From Gemmatimonadota bacterium (lineage in GTDB: Bacteria > Gemmatimonadota > Gemmatimonadetes > Gemmatimonadales > GWC2-71-9), in NCBI GenBank assembly GCA_003220985.1, contig QHTY01000201.1, forward strand, positions 1-5,587: DNA of 5,587 nucleotides. Direction: 5' to 3'. Shown here in pieces: positions 1-5,251 of this stretch. Within the stretch, counting starts at the first letter, position 1; every line of letters starts with the position of its first letter. The notes below the pieces were generated by a model. The model had not been told where the DNA came from. It ran no database searches and saw nothing but the letters and a program-made list of their open reading frames with translations. A program made the translations under genes and the position numbers.

Positions 1-19
1 GAGTAACTTTGTCGGGAAT

Positions 20-406
20 TCAATCTGTTGACAGTACTGCGATTGCGATCGCCGCCTCGTGTGTATGGGAAAGTGACAGCAGCACTCTGTTGACCCGCAG
101 CTCCCGGGCCCGCCTGGCGGCAAGTCCGGTCAGCTCCACGTCCGGACGGCCGTCCGGGGCCCGCTTTACTTCGATGTCGCGCCAGCCAATGCCCCGCGCC
201 GCCTCACTGCCCTGGAGCGCTTTATAGACCGCTTCCTTGGCCGCGAGCCGCACGGCGACGTGCTCGGCGGGGTCGGGGCGCGAGCGACAGTACTCCGCCT
301 CGGCGGGCGTGAGCAGTCGATCGAACACATGCGCACCCTTGTCGGCGAGCATCGCGCGCGCGCGCGAGACTTCGACCAGATCCACGCCGACACCGATGGC
401 GCTCAC
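20..406 (-). CDS. acpS: holo-[acyl-carrier-protein] synthase
   Basis: Transfers 4'-phosphopantetheine from coenzyme A to the conserved serine of apo-acyl carrier protein, switching on fatty-acid synthesis in the cytosol. The 128-residue product has the usual AcpS length. The N-terminal strand GVGVDLVEVSR carries the Mg-binding Asp9. RLAAKEAVYKAL (53-64) holds the second metal ligand, Glu58, and the CoA-contacting lysines. GIGWRDIEV (72-80) and the C-terminal LSLSHTHEAAIAIA (110-123) complete the family signature. The start is a GTG (404-406), chosen because the conserved N-terminal strand begins four residues later and no earlier start fits. It lies 7 bp after the stop of the upstream gene and is the last gene of the minus-strand operon seen here. 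No clear Shine-Dalgarno sequence is visible, so translation may be coupled. Family assignment is secure; the regulation is inference. Confidence 0.95.
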   Translation of the reverse strand: MSAIGVGVDLVEVSRARAMLADKGAHVFDRLLTPAEAEYCRSRPDPAEHVAVRLAAKEAVYKALQGSEAARGIGWRDIEVKRAPDGRPDVELTGLAARRARELRVNRVLLSLSHTHEAAIAIAVLSTD

Positions 407-413
407 GGTGCCG

Positions 414-1154
414 CTAGAAGCCCAACTGCGCCGCGAGCCATGGGGGAGCGGGCAGATAGCCGCCGAGGATCAGGCCGAGCCAGATGAGCAGGATGGAAAG
501 CGGCGTCCACACCACGAAGATCGGCCAGAGTGGGGGACGCCACGCCGCGACCGCGTCGATCTCTGGTGTCCAGCGCGTATGCTCTTCTTCCACCTCGGCC
601 TCGAGCGCGAGCCAGGCGGCTTCCAGCCGGCGCGCGACGGTCCGCAGCGCTTCTTGCCACTCGGCGTGCGCGTCCTTCTCCAAAACCGAAGCGTCGGTTA
701 CGCGGCCGGCCGCGGTCTCCAGTGCGTCGAGCGCGGCCACGAACGTGCCGCCGCCGGTCCCGAGCCGCGCGACGATCGCGCGCTTCTCCGCGTTGCTGAG
801 CAGATGCCGGCGCAAGCGGCGGCGCGGCAGCCGCACCTGCCGCGCGGTACGCGTGATTTCGGCAGCGAGCGCATCGGCGACGCGGGCGCCCGCGCGGCGC
901 ACGGCATTCTCCCACGCGGCCGCCCAGGCACGGCGCCCGGTCACGTCGAGGATGCGCGCGCGATCCTGACCCCCTCCCTCGGCTTCGCGCGCCGCCGCCG
1001 CGCGTCCGTCCCCGCCCAGCTCGAGCACCCGCGTGGCCAGCTCTTCACGGATGTCGTCGAGAGGAACCCAGGGATCGAACAGCCGGCGCGGCACAATGAT
1101 GCGCCCGAGCGACGGGGCGAGCTCGGGCACGCGCAGCGGCATCAGCAGTTTCAT
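414..1154 (-). CDS. hypothetical protein with C-terminal membrane anchor
   Basis: I do not recognise the family of this 246-residue protein. About 205 mostly polar residues, rich in Ala, Arg and Glu, precede a single strongly hydrophobic stretch (about 209-233, PLWPIFVVWTPLSILLIWLG and onward) and a short tail ending PPWLAAQLGF. There is no signal peptide, so the bulk is probably cytosolic and tail-anchored. Residues 75-200 are largely helical, with a basic cluster RLPRRRLRRHLLS (108-120) and an acidic helix LEAEVEEEHTRW (184-195). The segment LSNAEKRAIVARLGTGGGTF (119-138) is the most motif-like part, but I cannot tie it to a known fold. The ATG overlaps the stop of the CYTH gene by 4 bp (ATGA), and acpS follows 7 bp later, so it is very probably co-translated with both. 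Coding status rests on that operon fit and on a coherent membrane segment; function is unknown. Confidence 0.8.
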   Translation of the reverse strand: MKLLMPLRVPELAPSLGRIIVPRRLFDPWVPLDDIREELATRVLELGGDGRAAAAREAEGGGQDRARILDVTGRRAWAAAWENAVRRAGARVADALAAEITRTARQVRLPRRRLRRHLLSNAEKRAIVARLGTGGGTFVAALDALETAAGRVTDASVLEKDAHAEWQEALRTVARRLEAAWLALEAEVEEEHTRWTPEIDAVAAWRPPLWPIFVVWTPLSILLIWLGLILGGYLPAPPWLAAQLGF

Positions 1155-1720
1155 AGCGCCAGACGTGCGGTCCGCCCGGTCCGCTGTTCGTACGCGTTGA
1201 CGAAGTGTGGCAGGGCCTCAGGGAGGAAGCGGTCACGCCCGAGCCCGGTAGCCCGCACCGCATTCTCGATCGCCTGCGGCTCACCTTCGATCTCGACCAA
1301 GACGTCCATCGCCGGATACCACTCGATGCGGATCGCCGCGCCGCCGAGGCGATACTCGGCGATTTTGCGGTCGATCCGCACCACGACTTCGTACCGCAGC
1401 CGCTCGAGGATGAGACGGGCGGCCTCCGGTTGCGCCACCTGCACCTCATGCTCCTCGCGATGCTTGTAGCCGTCGCGCACGCTTCCTGGTCCCTTCCACC
1501 CCAAAACTCCAAACGGGCGACCGTCATCCGGCTTGTAGACGCGCAGGCGCAGGACTTCGTCCCGTTTTTCCAGCTTGCCGCGACGGTCGTATCGCCGGTC
1601 GATCATCTCGCCGCGAAAGACGAGCTCGGCACCGGCCTCGACGATCGCCGCTTCGAGCGCGGCGGGATCGTCCACGCGCGCCTTCAGCTCGAGCTCGTCG
1701 CCCGACTCGGAGGAGGTCAT
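1151..1720 (-). CDS. CYTH domain protein (class IV adenylate cyclase-like)
   Basis: A CYTH / triphosphate tunnel metalloenzyme of 189 residues, the usual size for a single-domain member. The defining ExExK motif is at the N terminus (ELELK, 9-13). Further tunnel residues follow in order: LRLRVYK (57-63), WKGP (75-78), the KHREEHEV strand (86-93), RIDRK (115-119), and the late acidic strand VEIEG (142-146). Family members act on triphosphates: CyaB-type class IV cyclases make cAMP from ATP, while others hydrolyse thiamine triphosphate or tripolyphosphate. Sequence alone does not choose between these. The frame stays open to 1858, but I start at the ATG at 1718-1720: it forms an ATGA overlap with the HAD gene stop, and ELELK begins eight residues later. 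The extra upstream residues are Arg/His-rich out-of-frame readings of the HAD gene. No RBS is visible, consistent with translational coupling. Confidence 0.88.
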   Translation of the reverse strand: MTSSESGDELELKARVDDPAALEAAIVEAGAELVFRGEMIDRRYDRRGKLEKRDEVLRLRVYKPDDGRPFGVLGWKGPGSVRDGYKHREEHEVQVAQPEAARLILERLRYEVVVRIDRKIAEYRLGGAAIRIEWYPAMDVLVEIEGEPQAIENAVRATGLGRDRFLPEALPHFVNAYEQRTGRTARLAL

Positions 1721-2418
1721 GCAAACAGAGCGGTGAGAACGGCCTGGGTGTCGCCGAGGTTTTCGAACACGTGCGTGGCGCCGGCCGCGCGGAGCGCGGC
1801 CGTGTCGTAGAAGCCGGTGGCAACGGCGATGGTGCGCGCGCCCATGGGGCGCGCGCATGCGACGTCGTCCGGCGTGTCACCGATGATGACGATGTCGGCG
1901 CCGGTGAACCGACGGCCGGTACGCTCTGCCGCGCGTTTCGCCGCCACCGCCGGAAGATCGGCGCGCCGGTGCGAGTCGGAGCCAAACGCGCCGACCGCGA
2001 ACCGCGCGGGATCGAGGCCCGACGAGCGCAGCTTCAAGGCGGCGCCGTCTTGCACGTTGCCGGTGAGCAGGCCGACGAGCGCGCGGCCGCCCGATTCGTG
2101 GGGCTCGAGCGCCGCGAGCAGATCTGTGATGCCGGGATAGAGCTTCGTGGCTTGCGTCGGTTTAGCCAGCTCGGCGCTGAGTAAGTCGACGTAGCGGCGG
2201 CAGACTGCGGCAACGCGATCGTCGGAATCAGACTCCGAGTGCCCGGCCAGCGTGAGCAGCTCGCGCACAATCTGCGGATCGGTCTTGCCGTCGAAGCGAT
2301 AGCCGTCGATCGGCCCAGCGGTGCCCATCTCGTCGAGCAACGCGCGATGGATGGCGCGTCTTCCTGCCCCATCGGTCCATAACAACGTTCCGTCAATGTC
2401 AAATAGGATCAGGCGCAT
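1717..2418 (-). CDS. HAD-superfamily hydrolase (phosphoglycolate phosphatase-like)
   Basis: A 233-residue cytosolic haloacid-dehalogenase phosphatase of subfamily I. Motif I is FDIDGTLL (6-13), with nucleophile Asp7 and acid/base Asp9. A helical cap follows (about 18-90). Motif II is the Thr in GLLTGN (116-121). A conserved-type Lys lies near KLRSSGL (129-135). Motif IV is IIGDTPDDVACA (178-189), with metal-binding Asp181 and Asp185. FDGKTDPQI (42-50), in the cap, is typical of the Gph-like group. The substrate cannot be read from sequence; phosphoglycolate or another small phosphomonoester is plausible. The ATG at 2416-2418 places motif I at residue 6, as usual. No Shine-Dalgarno site precedes it: only AT-rich sequence lies between the start and the palindromic repeat. 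Its stop overlaps the start of the CYTH gene by 4 bp. Because the palindrome separates it from the peptidase genes, it may be the first gene after a partial transcription barrier. Confidence 0.9.
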   Translation of the reverse strand: MRLILFDIDGTLLWTDGAGRRAIHRALLDEMGTAGPIDGYRFDGKTDPQIVRELLTLAGHSESDSDDRVAAVCRRYVDLLSAELAKPTQATKLYPGITDLLAALEPHESGGRALVGLLTGNVQDGAALKLRSSGLDPARFAVGAFGSDSHRRADLPAVAAKRAAERTGRRFTGADIVIIGDTPDDVACARPMGARTIAVATGFYDTAALRAAGATHVFENLGDTQAVLTALFA

Positions 2419-2430
2419 GATGCAAATATC

Positions 2431-2480
2431 AGGTGTCTGGTGTCAGGTGTCAGGGTCCTGACACCAGACACCTGACACCT
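2431..2480. repeat. heptad-built inverted repeat between two operon genes
   Basis: Two 24-base arms (2431-2454 and 2457-2480) are separated by GT and are complementary at 22 of 24 positions. The two mismatches are T2438 against T2473 and A2445 against A2466. Each arm is itself three tandem copies of a 7-base unit, GGTGTCA or GGTGTCT; on the right arm the copies read as TGACACC/AGACACC. It fills almost all of the 60 bp gap between the C40 peptidase stop and the HAD start, and it includes two bases of that stop codon (TAG, 2479-2481). In the operon mRNA it could fold into a long hairpin. There is no following U tract, so a classic intrinsic terminator is not indicated. It resembles a small palindromic repeat such as REP-like elements, but membership in a dispersed family cannot be judged from one copy. 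Confidence 0.85.
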
Positions 2481-3465
2481 ATCCCGGTCTTCGAACCCCA
2501 ACCAGGTTCTCGCGCAGCCTTACCATGCGGGGCTCATCACCAAACAAATGGTCACCGCCCACGCCGCCGCGGGAGAGCGCCGCGTGCACGATGCGACCCA
2601 CGCCCGCCCACAACGCCACGTGCGACACTCGGCCCCGTTCCGCAAAGAACAGCAGATCGCCGGCCTCGTAGCCGGTGCCATCGGGCGACAGCGCGACCTC
2701 TTTGCCTTGCCCGAATTGCTGATCGCTGTCACGCGGCAGCTTGATGCCGCGCGCGCCGTAGACCGCTTGCACGAGCCCGGAGCAATCGATTCCCCATTCC
2801 GTGCGCCCGCCCCAGAGATACGGCGCACCGGCGTACCACTTCTGCGCCAGCTCCGGGAGCGCGAGATGTCGTGCCTCAACACGGAGCTCCTGCTCGCGGC
2901 GCACGTTACCGGCGGCCACCGCACCGCGTTGGCCACCGGCCAGCTCCACCACGCCGCGACGGAGCGCAACACGAGCGCCCGTCGGGAGTCTGCGGCGGCC
3001 AGCGGCGGTCACGATATCGGCGCTCAGCGAGCGGGCCGTCGCGCGCTCCGCCCAATCGTCGGCCCAGTCGGTCGGGCCGGTCGCGATATATCCGGCGTTC
3101 AGCCACGCGATGTAGCCGTCCGGCGCCCGCACGCGCAGCCATTCCTCGCGTTGCTCGAGTACATCGAGGATTTCCCCGTGCAGCGCCTCAGTCACCCGCG
3201 GCGCGGAGACGCGCGGCTCGCCCATGAGCGGCGCCAGCGCCGCCGTCACGATCGCCGCCGGTGTGACGACGCCATCAGGAATCAGCTCGACTTTTTCGAC
3301 GAGTCCCGCTTCGCCGGCCAGGCGGCGCAGCGCATCGCGCGCGTCGCGACTCGAGGTCACACCCGCGACACCCTTTGGCAGCAGCGAGATGTCGAACACG
3401 GCGAGGCGGTTGTCCGGTGTCCATTTGCGGCGTATGTCGTCGACCGCCCGTTCAATCTTATCCAT
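2479..3465 (-). CDS. C40 (NlpC/P60) peptidase with SH3-like domain
   Basis: A cysteine peptidase of 328 residues from the chosen ATG. The YkfC/NlpC-P60 class cuts gamma-D-glutamyl-diamino acid bonds of peptidoglycan peptides. Domains in order: an N-terminal region (1-80), an SH3-like module (about 85-130, ending APDGYIAWLNAGYIA), a second linker/SH3-like stretch (about 140-195), and the catalytic domain (about 200-328). The catalytic domain shows YLWGG (216-220), the nucleophile Cys228 in GIDCSGLVQAVY, PRDSDQQF (245-252), His282 in VSHVALWAG and the third polar residue His294 in IVHA. No signal peptide or lipobox is visible, pointing to a cytosolic recycling enzyme rather than a wall hydrolase. 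The start is uncertain: the ATG at 3463-3465 overlaps the P1 gene by 8 bp, while an in-frame GTG at 3475-3477 would add four residues. Its stop codon lies in the edge of the palindromic repeat. Confidence 0.92.
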   Translation of the reverse strand: MDKIERAVDDIRRKWTPDNRLAVFDISLLPKGVAGVTSSRDARDALRRLAGEAGLVEKVELIPDGVVTPAAIVTAALAPLMGEPRVSAPRVTEALHGEILDVLEQREEWLRVRAPDGYIAWLNAGYIATGPTDWADDWAERATARSLSADIVTAAGRRRLPTGARVALRRGVVELAGGQRGAVAAGNVRREQELRVEARHLALPELAQKWYAGAPYLWGGRTEWGIDCSGLVQAVYGARGIKLPRDSDQQFGQGKEVALSPDGTGYEAGDLLFFAERGRVSHVALWAGVGRIVHAALSRGGVGGDHLFGDEPRMVRLRENLVGVRRPG

Positions 3466-4375
3466 GGCGCACCGCACGCTCGACTGCTTCGGGGACGACG
3501 AGCGCGGCGATCGCCTCGACTTGCAGCGGTGACTTCGGCTTGGTCGTGGAGGTACTGACGGCGAAGATCACATCGCCGTCGAACAACGTGCCGTACGGCG
3601 TGATGCGCCGGGCGAGGGCATCGCTGCCCGACTGCGCGAGCGCTTGCAGCTCCACCCGACCCAAATCGGCGTTTGTCGCAATCACGGCGAGCGTCGTGTT
3701 GCGATTCAGGCGTTCGGGATCGCCCAGCGGCGCGCCACCCTCGGCGAGATAGCGGACACTGTCGACCGAGCCGCCGATGATCTCGCCGCGCGCGTTGCGC
3801 ACGTCGCCGACCGCGTTCACGATCACGAGTGCCGAAACGATGACATCGCCGAATCGTGCCGCCCAGGAGCCGAGGCCGGCCGGGACCATCTTCTCGAGCC
3901 CCGCGGCCTTGCCGCATGTCGCCCCGCGGCCAACGCCCACGCGTCCTTCAGCGAAGTCTCGGGTGGCGTTATCACACGCGCGATAGGCGTCGTCCGGGCT
4001 TGGCCACCCGAGCGGTTTTCCGGCATTGCCGAGATCGAAAATCACGGCGGAGGGAACGATCGGGATGGTTCCCTTGTCACCGACCGGCAAGCCGCGGCCG
4101 CGCTCGCGCAACCAGCGCATTACGCCGTCGGCCGCACCCAGGCCGAGCGCCGAGCCACCGGTGAACAGAATCGCGTCGATGCGTTCGACAAGGTGCCGCG
4201 GATCCATCACGTCGAGCTCGCGCGTTCCGGTGGCGCGGCCGCGCATGCAGACGGCGGCCCTGAGTCCGGTCTCCGGACCGAGTACCACGGTGCAACCGGT
4301 CCCGTGCGCTTCGATCGTCGTATGACCGACGGTAATGCCTGGGACGGCGGCGAGGTTTGTAGGCGAAATGCTCAT
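3458..4375 (-). CDS. P1 family peptidase (DmpA-like aminopeptidase/esterase)
   Basis: A 305-residue N-terminal-nucleophile enzyme of the P1/S58 family (DmpA, BapA), which includes L-aminopeptidase/D-amidase/esterases and beta-peptidyl aminopeptidases. The precursor is expected to cleave itself into two chains. Visible family features are the N-terminal VPGITVGHTT (11-20), TGCTVVLGPE (26-35), the glycine loop FTGGSALGLGAADGV (71-85), GVGRGATCGKAAG (147-159) and the segment NRNTTLAVIATNADL (224-238). The likely self-cleavage site in that last segment is between Asn226 and Thr227, making Thr227 the new N-terminal nucleophile; this follows from the family pattern, not from direct evidence. PYGTLFDGDVIFAVST (260-275) closes the active-site region. 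There is no signal peptide. It is the first gene of the minus-strand operon, and the downstream C40 peptidase overlaps it, so the pair may degrade cell-wall or D-amino-acid-containing peptides. That partnership is inference. Confidence 0.93.
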   Translation of the reverse strand: MSISPTNLAAVPGITVGHTTIEAHGTGCTVVLGPETGLRAAVCMRGRATGTRELDVMDPRHLVERIDAILFTGGSALGLGAADGVMRWLRERGRGLPVGDKGTIPIVPSAVIFDLGNAGKPLGWPSPDDAYRACDNATRDFAEGRVGVGRGATCGKAAGLEKMVPAGLGSWAARFGDVIVSALVIVNAVGDVRNARGEIIGGSVDSVRYLAEGGAPLGDPERLNRNTTLAVIATNADLGRVELQALAQSGSDALARRITPYGTLFDGDVIFAVSTSTTKPKSPLQVEAIAALVVPEAVERAVRHG

Positions 4376-4411
4376 TGACGCGCCAAGATAACGTCATCAA
4401 CGTTGACGGCC
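4376..4411. promoter_or_regulatory. divergent intergenic region, presumed promoters
   Basis: Only 36 bp separate the divergent P1 peptidase and response-regulator starts, so promoters for both must sit here or reach into the genes. On the minus strand TATCTTGG (TATCTT at 4390 down to 4385) resembles a -10 element, and would place transcription start only a few bases before the ATG. A perfect 10 bp palindrome, TCAACGTTGA (4397-4406), lies at the response-regulator side. No convincing -35 or Shine-Dalgarno sequence is visible for either gene. The role is inferred from layout. Confidence 0.35.
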
Positions 4412-5026
4412 ATGACTGCTCCCAAGGTTCCCGTCGAGCGCACGACCGTGCTCGTGGTGGACGATGAAGACGGCATCCGCCAGGCACTGACGCGCTTTCT
4501 CAGCCGGCTGGGCTATCACGTGCAGGCGGCATCCAATGCGGGCGAAGCGCTGCAGCTGCTGGCGGCGCACCACCCCCAGGCGATGCTCTGCGACATCCGG
4601 ATGCCCGAAACCAGCGGCGTGGAGTTGTTGCCGAAAGTGCTGGCCCAAGATCCCGACCTTGCGGTTCTGATGCTCACGGCGATCGACGAGCCGCGCACCG
4701 CGATCGAATGCCTCAAGCTCGGTGCCTACGACTACCTCATCAAGCCGGTCGACCTCGAGGAGCTGGAGCTGTCGTTGCAACACGCGTTGCGACAGCGGCA
4801 GCTCGAAGTCGATCGGCGCGAGCTGGAGCAGTGGCTGGCGCGGGAGGTGGCCGTGCGCACCCGCGATCTCGAAGAACGGTCGGCGGCGATCGAAGAAGTC
4901 GCGCTCGATGCGCTGGCGGCGGCGCGCGACTGGTCGGGGACGGACGCGGCACTGAGCAGACTGGCTGAAGAGCTCGGTGCGCCCCGGGAGGAGCTGGTGG
5001 CCGAGCTGAAGCGCCGGCGCGGTTAG
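4412..5026 (+). CDS. response regulator with atypical short C-terminal region
   Basis: A two-component receiver protein of 204 residues. The receiver domain (about 11-125) is complete: the acidic pair Asp17-Asp18 in VLVVDDEDG, the phosphoryl-accepting Asp61 in LCDIRMPETSG, Thr89 in VLMLTA and Lys111 in YLIKPVD. A long, probably coiled helix follows (about 122-160, with LEQWLAREVAVRTRDLEERS), as in signalling linkers of RpfG-type regulators. The last 45 residues, from ALDALAAARDW, resemble the opening helix of an HD-GYP domain but stop long before the HD and GYP motifs. No DNA-binding domain is recognisable. The partner kinase is not in this window. I start at the ATG at 4412; an in-frame TTG at 4403 would add three residues and neither has a clear RBS. 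Its TAG stop overlaps the TAA stop of the convergent gene by two bases. Receiver identity is firm; the output function is unknown. Confidence 0.92.
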   Translation: MTAPKVPVERTTVLVVDDEDGIRQALTRFLSRLGYHVQAASNAGEALQLLAAHHPQAMLCDIRMPETSGVELLPKVLAQDPDLAVLMLTAIDEPRTAIECLKLGAYDYLIKPVDLEELELSLQHALRQRQLEVDRRELEQWLAREVAVRTRDLEERSAAIEEVALDALAAARDWSGTDAALSRLAEELGAPREELVAELKRRRG

Positions 5027-5211
5027 GCTTTGTTGGACTGGGCCTTCTGCTCGCAGGCCTTGCAGCGCATGACGCCGCGGAAGGTGCAGATCAGGCAAAT
5101 GAACGTCCCGCAGTCCGCGCACGGATACCCTTCCGAGGCCCGCTCTTCATTCCCGCAGGCCCGGCACACCATGCCATCGTGCTCTTTGAGCTTCGGCTTG
5201 TCCATGGCCAT
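5023..5211 (-). CDS. small eight-cysteine zinc-binding protein
   Basis: A 62-residue hypothetical protein dominated by four CxxC pairs: Cys16/19, Cys31/34, Cys39/42 and Cys50/53. The spacing is CX2C-X11-CX2C-X4-CX2C-X7-CX2C. Eight such ligands suggest two zinc ions, either interleaved as in RING/FYVE-like cross-brace folds or as two stacked ribbons. The N terminus is charged (DKPKLKEHDG) and the tail is short and polar (EQKAQSNKA); there is no membrane segment. The start is the ATG at 5209-5211, preceded by GGGAGAG with GGGAG five bases upstream. An ATG two codons later (5205) is a close alternative. A longer reading from 5265 adds 18 residues but would run through this RBS and past the start of the divergent neighbour. 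It is convergent with the response regulator, with overlapping stop codons. Partner (nucleic acid or protein) and function are unknown. Confidence 0.82.
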   Translation of the reverse strand: MAMDKPKLKEHDGMVCRACGNEERASEGYPCADCGTFICLICTFRGVMRCKACEQKAQSNKA

Positions 5212-5251
5212 AATCTCTCCCGCAAGATAGCACTTCTTCAAGGAGCGATCG
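5212..5251. promoter_or_regulatory. divergent intergenic region with two ribosome binding sites
   Basis: These 40 bp separate the divergent eight-cysteine gene and the LIC_13387-like gene. The minus strand carries GGGAG (5221 to 5217), five bases before the ATG at 5211. The plus strand carries AGGAG (5241-5245), six bases before the ATG at 5252; these are the clearest Shine-Dalgarno sites in the window. A TATCTTGC (TATCTT at 5229 to 5224, minus strand) could be a -10 element, but normal spacing would place transcription start within or after the RBS. Promoter function is therefore only inferred from the divergent layout. Confidence 0.4.

Noticed and set aside
353..366. Alternating CG run of seven dinucleotides, a possible Z-DNA tract.
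   Set aside because: It encodes Arg-Ala-Arg-Ala within AcpS and is expected from codon choice in a GC-rich genome.
237..1469. A 410-codon open frame on the plus strand.
   Set aside because: It runs antisense through acpS, the tail-anchored protein gene and the CYTH gene, all of which have better evidence. The translation is Arg/Ala/Pro-rich low-complexity sequence with no domain, as expected for a shadow frame in GC-rich DNA.
1721..1858. Extended N terminus for the CYTH protein (46 extra residues).
   Set aside because: The extra residues are Arg/His-rich and lie wholly within the HAD gene in another frame. The ATG at 1720 gives the normal family start and an ATGA overlap.
2422..2428. TATTTGC on the minus strand before the HAD start as a -10 element.
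   Set aside because: It ends three bases before the ATG, so transcription would begin inside the coding sequence.
2548..3558. A 336-codon open frame on the plus strand.
   Set aside because: It is antisense to the C40 peptidase gene, whose catalytic motifs are clear; the translation is Arg/His-rich with no recognisable domain.
4397..4406. TCAACGTTGA palindrome as an operator for the response regulator.
   Set aside because: A 10 bp palindrome is expected several times by chance in a window this size, and the regulator shows no DNA-binding domain. It is mentioned only as part of the intergenic region.
5011..5020. GCGCCGGCGC palindrome at the end of the response regulator gene as part of a terminator.
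   Set aside because: It has no loop and no following T tract, and short GC palindromes are common here by chance.
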